64,000 nucleotides of DNA from assembly GCF_041583195.1 (NCBI RefSeq), contig NZ_JBFHGL010000004.1:62001-126000 (forward strand). Reading direction: 5' to 3'. This DNA comes from Sulfurimonas sp. Lineage in GTDB: Bacteria; Campylobacterota; Campylobacteria; Campylobacterales; Sulfurimonadaceae. Numbering within the stretch: the first letter of the stretch is position 1; every line of letters starts with the position of its first letter. Positions 1 to 9,700 of the stretch are shown in pieces. The notes beneath the pieces were generated by a model. The model did no database searches. It was not told the origin of the DNA and worked only from the letters and a program-made list of their open reading frames with translations. The position numbers and the translations under genes are program-made.

Positions 1-1
1 A

Positions 2-292
2 GGGGTTGGCATAGACAGTGACGGTAATATCTACGTTGCAGACGGTGCTTTTAACAATATTCAAATATTCGATGAAACTGGTACAAAATATCTCATGTAT
101 TTTGGTGGAGCAGGATATACAGAAACAAGGTTTCGTTTGATAGCAGGTATGTATATTGATGAAAATGACAAAATAGTAGTAGCAGACGGATTTAGCGGTA
201 GGGTGCAAACTTTTCAATATTTGAGTGAAAAATGGAAAAAAGAAAATCAACAGAAATACAAAGAGCTTAAAGAATTTAAGCCAGAGATGTAA
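2..292 (+). CDS. NHL-repeat protein, C-terminal part (5' end outside window)
   Basis: The frame is open from base 2 to the TAA at 290-292. An internal ATG at 95 is probably not the start, because repeat sequence continues upstream of it. Two NHL-type blades are visible, one with IYVADGAFNNIQIF and one with IVVADGFSGRVQTF, followed by a Lys/Glu-rich tail. NHL repeats form beta-propellers used for protein contacts. The gene lies 19 bases upstream of a secreted prolyl isomerase gene and is similar in type to the complete NHL gene at 3021-4034, so it probably belongs to the same cluster. The N-terminus and any signal peptide cannot be seen. Confidence 0.8.
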   Translation, partial: GVGIDSDGNIYVADGAFNNIQIFDETGTKYLMYFGGAGYTETRFRLIAGMYIDENDKIVVADGFSGRVQTFQYLSEKWKKENQQKYKELKEFKPEM

Positions 293-311
293 GAATAAGT
301 AAGGGTATAAA

Positions 312-1241
312 GTGAGAGTATTATTTTTGTTGTTCTTAGCGACAATATTATTATCAAAAGATGTATATTTACCGGAAAACACCGTAGCTATTGTTAATGG
401 AATAGCAATTTCTGAGGATGAATTAAACAGAGAAGTAACGAAACTAATACCTCGTTCATATGTACACACAACAGTAGATGAAAAAAAGAGAAACAGCTTA
501 AAAGAGAAGGCATTAGATACTTTAATAAAAAAAACGCTTATGTATGATCATGCAATTAAAAGCAATATAACAGCTAGTGACGAGGAAATTAAATCTCAAT
601 TATCTGTAATAGTAAATAGATACAGTTCGGCTGAACTTTTCAATAAAGCATTAATAGAATCAAACTTTACAGTTGACACGCTAAAAAGCTCAATAAAAAA
701 AGATGTAATACTTAATAAGTTGTATAAAAAAGAGATAGAGTTTATACTAAGTGATGAAGAACTTAAAAATAACTATGAAAAAAACAAGCACAAGTTTCTT
801 GAACCTGAGAAAATCAGAGTTAGCCTGATCTATATAAAAAATGATCCACAAGATCCAAAAGGAAAAGAAAAAGCGATAAAAAAGGCAAAAGAAGCAGAAA
901 AAATGTTAGCAGATGGTGAAAACTTTGAATATGTTGCACAAACTTATTCAGATGATCCCACGCGTGTTATGGGTGGAGACCTGGGCTTTATCCATAGGGG
1001 AAGATTGCATCCATCTATTGAAGATATAGCCTTTTCACTCGACATAAACAAAGTAAGTAATGTTATTGTAAACGATATAGGGTATTTTATTGTAAAGGTA
1101 AAAGAAAAAAAGAAGCAAAACCAACTAGCATTTGAAACTGTTAAAGATAGCTTGGGAAAAAAATTAAAAAACAAAGAAGAGGATCTGCGAAAGGACAAAT
1201 TACTTAAAAGGTTAATGCTTAAAGCGGTAATAATCAAGTAG
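312..1241 (+). CDS. Exported parvulin-type peptidyl-prolyl isomerase (SurA/PpiC-like)
   Basis: The protein has 309 residues and begins with GTG; the region AAGTAAGGG just upstream can serve as ribosome binding site. Residues 1-16 form a short hydrophobic signal sequence. Residues about 25-150 are a helical SurA-N-like chaperone segment starting VAIVNGIAISEDEL. Residues about 160-265 are a parvulin rotamase domain with the typical FEYVAQTYSDDP and GGDLGFIHRGRLHP motifs. Such proteins help fold periplasmic and outer-membrane proteins. A barrel gene begins 7 bases after the stop, so the isomerase may be dedicated to that barrel or to the neighbouring multiheme cytochrome; that link is inference. 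Confidence 0.85.
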   Translation: MRVLFLLFLATILLSKDVYLPENTVAIVNGIAISEDELNREVTKLIPRSYVHTTVDEKKRNSLKEKALDTLIKKTLMYDHAIKSNITASDEEIKSQLSVIVNRYSSAELFNKALIESNFTVDTLKSSIKKDVILNKLYKKEIEFILSDEELKNNYEKNKHKFLEPEKIRVSLIYIKNDPQDPKGKEKAIKKAKEAEKMLADGENFEYVAQTYSDDPTRVMGGDLGFIHRGRLHPSIEDIAFSLDINKVSNVIVNDIGYFIVKVKEKKKQNQLAFETVKDSLGKKLKNKEEDLRKDKLLKRLMLKAVIIK

Positions 1242-1248
1242 TAATTAA

Positions 1249-3009
1249 ATGATAAAAAAAAAACTTTGTTTAAATTTATATCTATTGTTAATAGTAACAT
1301 CAATCCTATCAGCGAAAACTTATTCTGATAAAGGTCTATACGGTAGTTTAGGTTTTTCATATTCGGAACAAGAACTTTCTTCAACATCATACTATTCTTC
1401 AAGAGAAAGTCTTGAACAAATATATATGCTTGGCTATCAGGGATTTGTTTATAGCCCTCTCTTTCTAGACTATACACTAGAAGGTTTATTCAGATTAGAT
1501 GATGAAAATGTTAACAGTGATGGATTAAAGACAAAAAGAACAAATGATAGTAAAGGGTATAAAGCGAATTTGGATTTTTTAAAAAAAACAAGATATCCTT
1601 TTTCGATATTCGCTAACACACAACAAAGCCCGATTTCTATCATTAGTTACAATAATAATATTTATCAGACGTATGATCTTGATAGAAAAGGTATTAACGG
1701 TTCTATTGATTTAGATTCACTAAAATTGACTTATGGGGCACTTAAGACTGAAGGTATTTCAGAAAGTAACACTGCATCCCGCTCTATAGAGACAGATATA
1801 TACAACAGTAGTCTTAAATATACCAATGATCAACACAATGTTCAACTAAATTATCAGCATCGTAAAGAAACAATAGCACAACAATATATAGAAAATAATG
1901 AAAGTTTAAATAATGATTCTAAGCAGATTCAGAACAAGTTTGATATTCGTTACCTATGGGATGTTTCAAAAGACTTTAAATTTAGTTCCAATGCATCTTA
2001 TTTGGAAGATAGTTTATATTCAACAAAAACGACATCAGCGAATGTGAACTTAAATTGGAATCCTAAAGAAAAGTATAACGCTTCTATGAGTATGGGAACC
2101 TCACAGTATAAGTACTTAGAAGATACTATGAATTCTTATGATGTAAATCAAAACTTTGGATATAAGTTTTCACCATCATTTTATATATCAGAAATTTTTA
2201 ACTACTACAAAAGTGAAAGTTCTAAGCTGAGTAGTGACTCTTTAAGTTTACTACTCATGGCTAACTATAGGTATGATAAAATAATTTTTAATGACATAAG
2301 ATTTAATTTTTTCTCTTCACTTAGTGCTCAGGAAAATGAAACTAACACAGTCTCAAAAGTAGATAATATAACTAATAATAATCAAAAAGAGACCTACAGG
2401 GTTAATCTTAATGCCAGAGCTTCAAAACAGCTGCCCTCAATAAATTCTAATTTTATGTTAAGCAGTACATATTCTAACTCTATAACATCAGAGGATGAGA
2501 AACTTAAAAATTACTCTTTAAATTCATTTTTATCATCAAAAATATTTAGTATATTTACTAACATATTGGATGCAAAATATATGCAATATGATCGTTCAGT
2601 AAATAGTGTTGATGGAAAAACCACTACTACAAAATCTACTAAAAGAAGTATCGAAGAATCAATAGGTTTTCCACTTAGATTTGGACTAAGAGGTGGAATG
2701 AGTTTTAGAGTCGGGGTTACAAATATAGTCTATACAAATAATGAAGAAACTCAAAGTAGCACTTCTCCTACTGCAGATATAAGTCTAAATTATCGTTTTT
2801 TTACAAAGCTAATGTTTAAGTCCGCTATGCGTATTTATAAAAATTTTGATACCACTTATCGTACTGGTAATGCAGATTTAACTTTTAGATCTGGAAAAAC
2901 TTATTTTGCAATGGGTTATCAGTATAATAAGAGCGAGACAACGGGCGAGCAATTATTGTATAATACTAAGCGCTCCAACTTTAAAGTAACATTGACAAGA
3001 AGGTTTTAA
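1249..3009 (+). CDS. Outer-membrane beta-barrel protein, conduit-porin candidate
   Basis: This is a 586-residue protein with a signal peptide ending near AKTYS (residues 22-24). The rest is a long run of alternating polar and hydrophobic strands rich in Ser, Asn, Thr and Tyr, with short turns. The last residues, VTLTRRF, end in Phe, the usual signature for BAM-dependent barrel insertion. No plug, TonB box or enzymatic motif is visible. The length suits a barrel of 20 or more strands. Position between a prolyl isomerase gene and an NHL/multiheme cytochrome pair resembles the porin partner of porin-cytochrome electron conduits. I cannot assign it to a named family from sequence alone. Confidence 0.75.
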   Translation: MIKKKLCLNLYLLLIVTSILSAKTYSDKGLYGSLGFSYSEQELSSTSYYSSRESLEQIYMLGYQGFVYSPLFLDYTLEGLFRLDDENVNSDGLKTKRTNDSKGYKANLDFLKKTRYPFSIFANTQQSPISIISYNNNIYQTYDLDRKGINGSIDLDSLKLTYGALKTEGISESNTASRSIETDIYNSSLKYTNDQHNVQLNYQHRKETIAQQYIENNESLNNDSKQIQNKFDIRYLWDVSKDFKFSSNASYLEDSLYSTKTTSANVNLNWNPKEKYNASMSMGTSQYKYLEDTMNSYDVNQNFGYKFSPSFYISEIFNYYKSESSKLSSDSLSLLLMANYRYDKIIFNDIRFNFFSSLSAQENETNTVSKVDNITNNNQKETYRVNLNARASKQLPSINSNFMLSSTYSNSITSEDEKLKNYSLNSFLSSKIFSIFTNILDAKYMQYDRSVNSVDGKTTTTKSTKRSIEESIGFPLRFGLRGGMSFRVGVTNIVYTNNEETQSSTSPTADISLNYRFFTKLMFKSAMRIYKNFDTTYRTGNADLTFRSGKTYFAMGYQYNKSETTGEQLLYNTKRSNFKVTLTRRF

Positions 3010-3020
3010 GGATTAAATAG

Positions 3021-4034
3021 ATGAGTAGATTTTTATATATATTGTTTTTTTTAATAAGTATTGATTCTTTAAATGCTAAAGAGGTTCAAAAGTTGGTATG
3101 GCCATCTCCTCCAGATGAAGCGAAAATAGAGTATTTGTCTTTTGTGAGAAGCCCAGAAGAGTTTGGAATAGAAAAAGGGTTCTTTTCTAGAGCTTTTGAC
3201 TTTTTATTTGATGTAAGTGAAGCTTCTATATCTGCTCCATTTGGTCTTCATAGTGATAAAGGTAGGCTATATATAACTGATATATCATCTAAATCTCTTT
3301 ACATTTTTGATAAAAAAGAAGATGAAACAATTACTATTGAAGGCTCCGATGATGAGAGTTTTCTTTATCCAATAGATGTTGTAACAGATGTTGATGGAAA
3401 TATTTTTGTTTCAGATTCTGTTCGAGCTAAAATATATGTTTTTGAAAAAGATGGTGACTTTAGTTACAGCATATCAAACAAAGTTATTCAAAGACCTATT
3501 GGCATAGCAATAAGCAATGATAATAAAAAACTTTATGTGGTAGACAGTGTAGCTAGTAAGATACATGTAATAACTCCAAAAGGAAAGTTTATAAAAAGTA
3601 TTGGTAAAAAGGGATTAAACGATGGAGAGTTTAATAGACCAACATTTATAGATATTGGTAAAGATGGAAAAATATATGTCACAGACTCTATGAATCACCG
3701 TGTTCAGATACTTAATCCAGACGGAAAATTTATTAATAAATTTGGTTATATCGGTCAAGAAATAGGAAGTTTTGGAAGTCCTAGGGGAATATCATTAGAC
3801 AGTTACGAAAATATCTATGTCAGTGACACCATGTATAATACTATACAGGTTTTTAACAATAGTGGCGAACTGCTATTGGTATTTGGTAACTACGGTAAAA
3901 ATAAAGGCGAGTTTGCATTAGCTGAGGATATATCAATAACAGATGATAATACTATATATATTTCAGATACAAACAATAGAAGAGTCCAGGTTTTTAAACT
4001 GCTAGACTCAACTGCTGTTAGGAGTGTAAAATGA
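3021..4034 (+). CDS. Exported six-blade NHL beta-propeller protein
   Basis: The protein has 337 residues and a signal peptide ending near LNAKE (residue 19). Six NHL-like blades can be read: LYITDISSKSLYIF, IFVSDSVRAKIYVF, LYVVDSVASKIHVI, IYVTDSMNHRVQIL, IYVSDTMYNTIQVF and IYISDTNNRRVQVF, enough for a closed six-bladed propeller. The stop overlaps the start of the multiheme cytochrome gene (4031-4034), suggesting translational coupling and joint assembly. NHL proteins are common in gene clusters for large multiheme cytochromes, where they are thought to scaffold or contact partners; a role as periplasmic adaptor here is inference. Confidence 0.85.
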   Translation: MSRFLYILFFLISIDSLNAKEVQKLVWPSPPDEAKIEYLSFVRSPEEFGIEKGFFSRAFDFLFDVSEASISAPFGLHSDKGRLYITDISSKSLYIFDKKEDETITIEGSDDESFLYPIDVVTDVDGNIFVSDSVRAKIYVFEKDGDFSYSISNKVIQRPIGIAISNDNKKLYVVDSVASKIHVITPKGKFIKSIGKKGLNDGEFNRPTFIDIGKDGKIYVTDSMNHRVQILNPDGKFINKFGYIGQEIGSFGSPRGISLDSYENIYVSDTMYNTIQVFNNSGELLLVFGNYGKNKGEFALAEDISITDDNTIYISDTNNRRVQVFKLLDSTAVRSVK

Positions 4035-6157
4035 GATTAGTGATTTTTACTTTTTTAGGATTGTTTATACTTTTAAGTACACAAAGCTTTGCTTCAATAG
4101 TTAATACTAGACATAACCTTTCTGTGAGTAATAATGTAGTTCCTGTTGATGCCAATGATACAATTATAAAGGCTCAAGTTGAGACTGAAGTTTGTGTTTT
4201 TTGTCATGTTCCACACTTCTCACAACCGGTTGGAAAACCTTTATGGAACAGAAGTATGCCTACATCCCAATATACTATGTACGATAGTGACTATTTACGA
4301 AGAATGAATTACCCTGCAGTAGCAACAGATCTTGGTTCTGCAAATAATACTCCTGGAGCACTCTCTCGTCAGTGCTTAAGTTGTCACGATGGAACTATCG
4401 CAGTGGGTGCTGTTTCTAAGTTAAGAGGCACAAGTGATGCACTAATAGCTATGGATGGCGTCGCCGCTGATGGGACAATTCCATCAACAGCAACATTTGG
4501 TTTTTTTGGAACAGATTTAACAAATCATCATCCTGTTGGAATTGAATATGATGCAACACCGACTGTGTCATTTGGAGATGGTGGAGTAAGAGGCATGGAG
4601 CTTAAAGCTATACCTGATGCTCCTATAAAACTTTACGAATACTCAGGCTACTCTGGAAAGTATGTTGAGTGTTCGTCATGTCACGATCCGCATGTAGAAG
4701 GCAGCACCACAGAAAGCAATAAGTTTTTACATGTAGATTCTGAAGCAACTCATGCTGGAAACTTTGTTGCAACTTGTACATCTTGCCATCAAAAAGATGG
4801 ATGGGATTTAGGTGTTCACAAAACACCTCCTGGTAGTCCTAATTATTCTGATCCAGCGGTACTTGCAAAATATGGAACTTCAAGTGTCGCTGAGATGGGG
4901 TGTGCGAACTGTCACACTCCTCACAATGCAGAGGGTGTTCCTTATATAAACAGAAAACAGTTAGGTAATACATGTTTTCAAGGTGCGGCATCAACTGTAG
5001 AGGGAGGTGCATGTCATGGTGTTGGTGGTGCAAAAGATATACAGTCAGTTTTAACAAGAACTTATGTCCATCCTGTTGTTGCTTCAAGTACTGGAGATAG
5101 TAATCATACTAACCTTGACTCGCTTTATGGTACAGGTGATGTCGATATGCAAGGTAAAGGTGGAATGTCATGGGATAACAACAAACATGCAGTTTGTATG
5201 GATTGTCATAACCCACACCAAGCACAACCTGGAACACATATAGTAGATGGAAGCTGGTATGGAGAACCTGGCGCATCAACAAATCTGGTTTCAAACGTAC
5301 TTAAAGGAGTACCTGGGGTTGAGCCAACATGGCCAACAGCATGGACACAACCAACAACTTTCACAACTAAGAAAGAAGCAGAAAAAGAGTACCAAATATG
5401 TTTTAAATGTCACTCTTACTGGGGAATTGGTAACGCTATTAACGGTGTAAATACAGGTGGACACTACTCCCCTAGTGAACCGACTCAACTTCTAACCGAT
5501 GTAGCATGGGAGATGAATATTAACAATAAATCAGGTCACCCAGTAGTAATAAATCAACTAGGAAGAACAGGTTCTTATGATCCAAAAGCATTGGACCCAG
5601 CACAATTGCTTTCACCATGGAAAGAGAACCCAGGTTTAAATACTATGTATTGTTCAGATTGTCACGGAGCAGATAATGAGCTAGGCGGTGATCCAAAAGG
5701 ACCTCACGGTTCAGATCTTAAGTTTATTTTAAAAGGTGAAAATCAGTCATGGCCGTGGAAGCCTGGTACTACTACACTATACACAATGGATGACTTGGTA
5801 AATGGAACTGATGCAGATCTTTTTTGTAAAAATTGTCACGATCCGCAAGTACCACATGTAGATTGGTGGAATAAAATGTCTAATAAAGGTTACCAGTGTG
5901 TTCAGTGTCATGTAATGGTACCTCATGGTTCTCCTGTTTCTAGACTTCTTGGTTATTATAGTTTTCCAGAACCATACAATCTAAATGGAAACACACTGCA
6001 GATGCAAGGTTATAGAAAAAACGTTGGTATTATAGATCCTCTAGATATGTGGGCCGATGGAAGCTTGTCAGGTTCAAATACTTGTGATGGTGCAACTTGT
6101 CACAGAACTAATGATAGTGCCAATGGTGCTTATGATGCAGATTTAATTACGCCATAA
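4031..6157 (+). CDS. Exported multiheme cytochrome c with 10 CXXCH plus CX4CH and CX12CH motifs
   Basis: The protein has 708 residues with a signal peptide ending near QSFAS (residue 22). Ten canonical heme motifs are present, in order: CVFCH (residue 55), CLSCH, CSSCH, CTSCH, CANCH, CMDCH, CFKCH, CSDCH, CKNCH and CVQCH. Two unusual ones follow the CXnCH pattern: Cys315...Cys328-His329 (CX12CH) and Cys685...Cys690-His691 (CX4CH), giving up to 12 hemes. Several motifs continue as CXXCHxPH, as in doubled-CXXCH cytochromes. There is no lipobox, so it is predicted to be periplasmic or secreted. It overlaps the NHL gene upstream and is followed by ccsBA, whose product attaches heme. An electron-transfer conduit is the favoured role; a periplasmic reductase is possible. 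Confidence 0.9.
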   Translation: MRLVIFTFLGLFILLSTQSFASIVNTRHNLSVSNNVVPVDANDTIIKAQVETEVCVFCHVPHFSQPVGKPLWNRSMPTSQYTMYDSDYLRRMNYPAVATDLGSANNTPGALSRQCLSCHDGTIAVGAVSKLRGTSDALIAMDGVAADGTIPSTATFGFFGTDLTNHHPVGIEYDATPTVSFGDGGVRGMELKAIPDAPIKLYEYSGYSGKYVECSSCHDPHVEGSTTESNKFLHVDSEATHAGNFVATCTSCHQKDGWDLGVHKTPPGSPNYSDPAVLAKYGTSSVAEMGCANCHTPHNAEGVPYINRKQLGNTCFQGAASTVEGGACHGVGGAKDIQSVLTRTYVHPVVASSTGDSNHTNLDSLYGTGDVDMQGKGGMSWDNNKHAVCMDCHNPHQAQPGTHIVDGSWYGEPGASTNLVSNVLKGVPGVEPTWPTAWTQPTTFTTKKEAEKEYQICFKCHSYWGIGNAINGVNTGGHYSPSEPTQLLTDVAWEMNINNKSGHPVVINQLGRTGSYDPKALDPAQLLSPWKENPGLNTMYCSDCHGADNELGGDPKGPHGSDLKFILKGENQSWPWKPGTTTLYTMDDLVNGTDADLFCKNCHDPQVPHVDWWNKMSNKGYQCVQCHVMVPHGSPVSRLLGYYSFPEPYNLNGNTLQMQGYRKNVGIIDPLDMWADGSLSGSNTCDGATCHRTNDSANGAYDADLITP

Positions 6158-6168
6158 GAAGAGTTTAT

Positions 6169-6714
6169 ATGAGGTTAATTAAAATAACAACTATGGTACT
6201 GCTACTGTTAACATCATCACTTTTTTCAAATAGTGATGACAAGTATATAAAAGATGCACTTTTAAAGTACAACTTTGGGATTATAAAGATGACTAAAAGT
6301 GGTGACAGCACTCTGCTCAAAGATATGTTATCTAAAGATGTGTTTTTAAAGTTAATGGTATGGGCTGACTCATGGAAGTTTAGTAACCTTGCCATGGTTG
6401 CTCGTATTAATGACTTAAGATTTTCTCCAATAGCATATAATGAGAACAATGCCACCATCAAAACTATGGAAAATTGGACATTTGCTTATGCAAATTTAAA
6501 TACAAGAGATTTTGCACTTAAACCTATAACAATATTTTATAAAATGCATTATACGTTACAAAAAGATGGTGATATTTGGAAGATAATTGCAATTAAGCAT
6601 CTGCAAGAGGAGATCTTTGAAGATCAAAATCTTCATAAACCAGAGCCTAAACAAAAAAATATAGAAAATGAAATTATAAAAGATGCACCACAAGCAAAAA
6701 TAGCTACACATTAA
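6169..6714 (+). CDS. Small exported protein of unknown function, possibly NTF2-like
   Basis: The protein has 181 residues and a signal peptide ending near LFSNSD (residue 20). The mature part alternates helices and strands and contains FYKMHYTLQKDGDIWKIIAI, which resembles the closing strands of NTF2/SnoaL-like folds. The C-terminus is Lys/Glu-rich and looks disordered. There are no cysteines for heme. It sits 11 bases after the multiheme cytochrome gene and 58 bases before ccsBA on the same strand, so it is probably part of the same transcription unit. Its function is unknown. Confidence 0.6.
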   Translation: MRLIKITTMVLLLLTSSLFSNSDDKYIKDALLKYNFGIIKMTKSGDSTLLKDMLSKDVFLKLMVWADSWKFSNLAMVARINDLRFSPIAYNENNATIKTMENWTFAYANLNTRDFALKPITIFYKMHYTLQKDGDIWKIIAIKHLQEEIFEDQNLHKPEPKQKNIENEIIKDAPQAKIATH

Positions 6715-6772
6715 CTGTGTATTAGAAAAAATAATATATAGTTCTCTAATATTACTAAATTTAAGGAAAAAT

Positions 6773-9700
6773 ATGACGTTAATTAAACAGGTATGGTCAT
6801 TTCTCATTTCTATGAAATTGATGGTGGCTTTGATTTTAATATTTGCAATTGCAAGTGCAGTAGGTACATTTGTTGAAAATGACTATGGAGTTAATACGTC
6901 ATGGGCACTAATATACAGCAGTAGATGGTTTGAAGCTGTACAGGTTTTACTAGGTATAAGTATAATTGGAAATATATTTAAGTATAAAATGTTTCAAAAA
7001 AAGAAAATACCTGTTCTTATTTTTCATATAAGTTTTTTAGTTATTTTACTTGGTTCAGGAATAACTCGTTATTATGGCTATGAAGGTGTTATGCATATTC
7101 GTGAAGGTGCTACAGTTAACGAGATGTTATCTTCTGATGCTTTATTGCAAGTAAAGGCTAAAAAAGGCTCTAAGGAGTTCAGTGCTGAAGAGATAGTCTA
7201 TATGTCAGAGCTTGGAGGAAGAGAGTTTGAAGAGAGTTTAAATATTGATGGCAAAGAACTGAGAGTAAAGTATAAAGATTATATGAAAAATGCTGTTAAA
7301 ACAGCTGTAGAAGATCCAAATGGTAGCCCTATAGCTGTGTTTGTAATACCTACACCACAGGGTCCGGAAAAATATGTCCTAAAAAGTGGTGAGTATATAG
7401 ATGTCGGACCATTGGCAGTTTTCTTCGATAAAGAACCTATAATGAACAATAAGCCAATTCTTCGTCTTATAACTGAGGGCGATAAGATATCATTTGTAGC
7501 TAATACAGATATAAACTGGATGAAGATGATTGATAGAACTAATGGTGTTTATAAACGAGGGCATAAGTACTTGTTTGACAACAGAAGAATGTACAATATA
7601 AACGGTGTTCAATTAGTTACAAAAGAGGTACTAACAAAAGGAAAAGTTCAAGTAGTTAAGCAAGAAGAATATAAAAAATCTATGAAGATGCAGATGAAGA
7701 TGCAGTCTCTTGATGCACTAATAGTAGATGTAGCTTACAATGGAGAACATCATGAAGTTGCACTAATGGGTAAAGGAAAACGATATCAAGGTTTTACAGA
7801 AAGAATAAAAATTGATGATCTTGACATTACATTAGAATGGGGTTCAAAAATTATAGAACTGCCTTTTTCATTAAGATTACGTGATTTTTTACTTCTAAAG
7901 TATCCTGGTTCGATGAGTCCATCATCTTATGAGAGTCATGTAACATTAATAGACCAGGAAAATCTAATTCAACGAGAACATAGAATATATATGAATCACA
8001 CACTTGATTATGGAGGGTATTTGTTTTTCCAATCTTCTTATGACAAAGATGAAAAAGGAACTATTCTTTCTGTAAATCACGATCCAGGAAAATGGCCTAC
8101 ATATTTAGGTTACACACTTTTAGCTATAGGGATGTTTCTGAACCTTTTTAATCCACATAGTTATTTTGGAAAACTCGCTCGTCAAAAGTATGAATACAAG
8201 GCTTCATTAGTAGCTACATTTGCACTTGTTGCATCGCTCTTTTATACGCAGCCTTTGGTAGCATCTCCTGTTGATAATCTTCCAAAGATAAATATAGACC
8301 ATGCTAACCATTATGCAACCATGTTAGTTCAAAGTCCAGATGGACGCATTAAGCCACTTGACTCTCATGCAATAGACTTAGTAAATAAGGTTGCGGGAAG
8401 AGACAGTATATTTGGTCTTAACCATAACCAGATTATTTTAGGTATGGTTGTAAATCAGAACGAGTGGAAGCAGATAGATATGATTAAGGTCACTCACCCA
8501 AAAGTTAAAGAGATTTTAGGTATAAGTAAAGATCAGAAAACTTTTGCATATGTTGATGCTTTTGATAAGTTTGGACAATACAAACTTGGGCCACTGGCAG
8601 AAGAGGCACTTAGAATGAGAGCTGCTGAGCGTGGTAAGTATGAAAAAGAACTGATTAAAGTAGATGAAAGACTAAATGTTGCATATGCTATTTATTCAGG
8701 TCGTTTTATGAATGTTTTTCCACTTGAAGGCGATCCAAACAATAAATGGCATTACCCAGGTTATGCACTGAAGAATTTTCCTCCGCAACTTTCACAAGAG
8801 ATTCTTACAATTTTAGAGAGTAATTCTAAGGGATTACAAACAGCTTTTAGTACTGGTAACTGGGATTCAGCAAACAAAGCTATTGATTCAATTAAAGAGT
8901 TTCAAAACAAGTATGGTGCTTCGGTTATTCCAGATAGTACTCTGGTTGAAGCAGAACTGTTATATAACAAGCTAAAGATATTTGACAGGCTCTTTCCTGT
9001 GTATTTAATAGCAGGATTTATACTTTTAATTTTGATATTTGTGCGTTTGGCAAAATCTAACTTAAATATAAAAACAGTTATGCGTCTAATATTTGTTGTT
9101 TTAGTTGTAGCTTTTGTTGCTCACACTATTAGTTTAGGACTAAGATGGTATATATCAGGTCACGCTCCTTGGAGTAATGGTTATGAGGCTATGCTTTATA
9201 TATCTTGGACAATAGTTCTAGCAGGTATCTCTTTTGCTAGAAGTTCAGACCTTGCAATGGCTACTACTTCTATCTTTGCCGGGGTAACACTCTTTGTAGC
9301 ACACCTTAGTTGGCTTGATCCACAGATAACTACTATGGTCCCAGTTTTAAAATCATACTGGTTAACTATACATGTATCTATTATTACAGCTAGTTACGGC
9401 TTTTTAGGTCTTAGTACACTACTTGGCTTTGTCTCTCTTATTTTTTATATTATGTTGAATAATGAAAGCAAAAGAGAGCAGTTAAGTGTAAATATATTAG
9501 AGTCAACTCGTATTAGTCAGATGTCAATGATATTAGGTTTATCTCTACTTACTGTTGGAAACTTCCTTGGTGGTGTTTGGGCCAATGAATCATGGGGTCG
9601 TTACTGGGGTTGGGATCCTAAAGAGACTTGGGCACTAGTAAGTATATTAGTTTATGTATTTGTAACTCATATGCGTTTTGTTCCAGGACTAAAGTCTAAC

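Noticed and set aside
95-292. Separate short gene starting at the ATG at 95
   Set aside because: The same frame is open to the window edge and encodes NHL repeat sequence upstream, so this ATG is internal.
944-1477. 177-codon minus-strand open frame
   Set aside because: It lies antisense across the prolyl isomerase and barrel genes, both of which have signal peptides and family features; the antisense product shows none.
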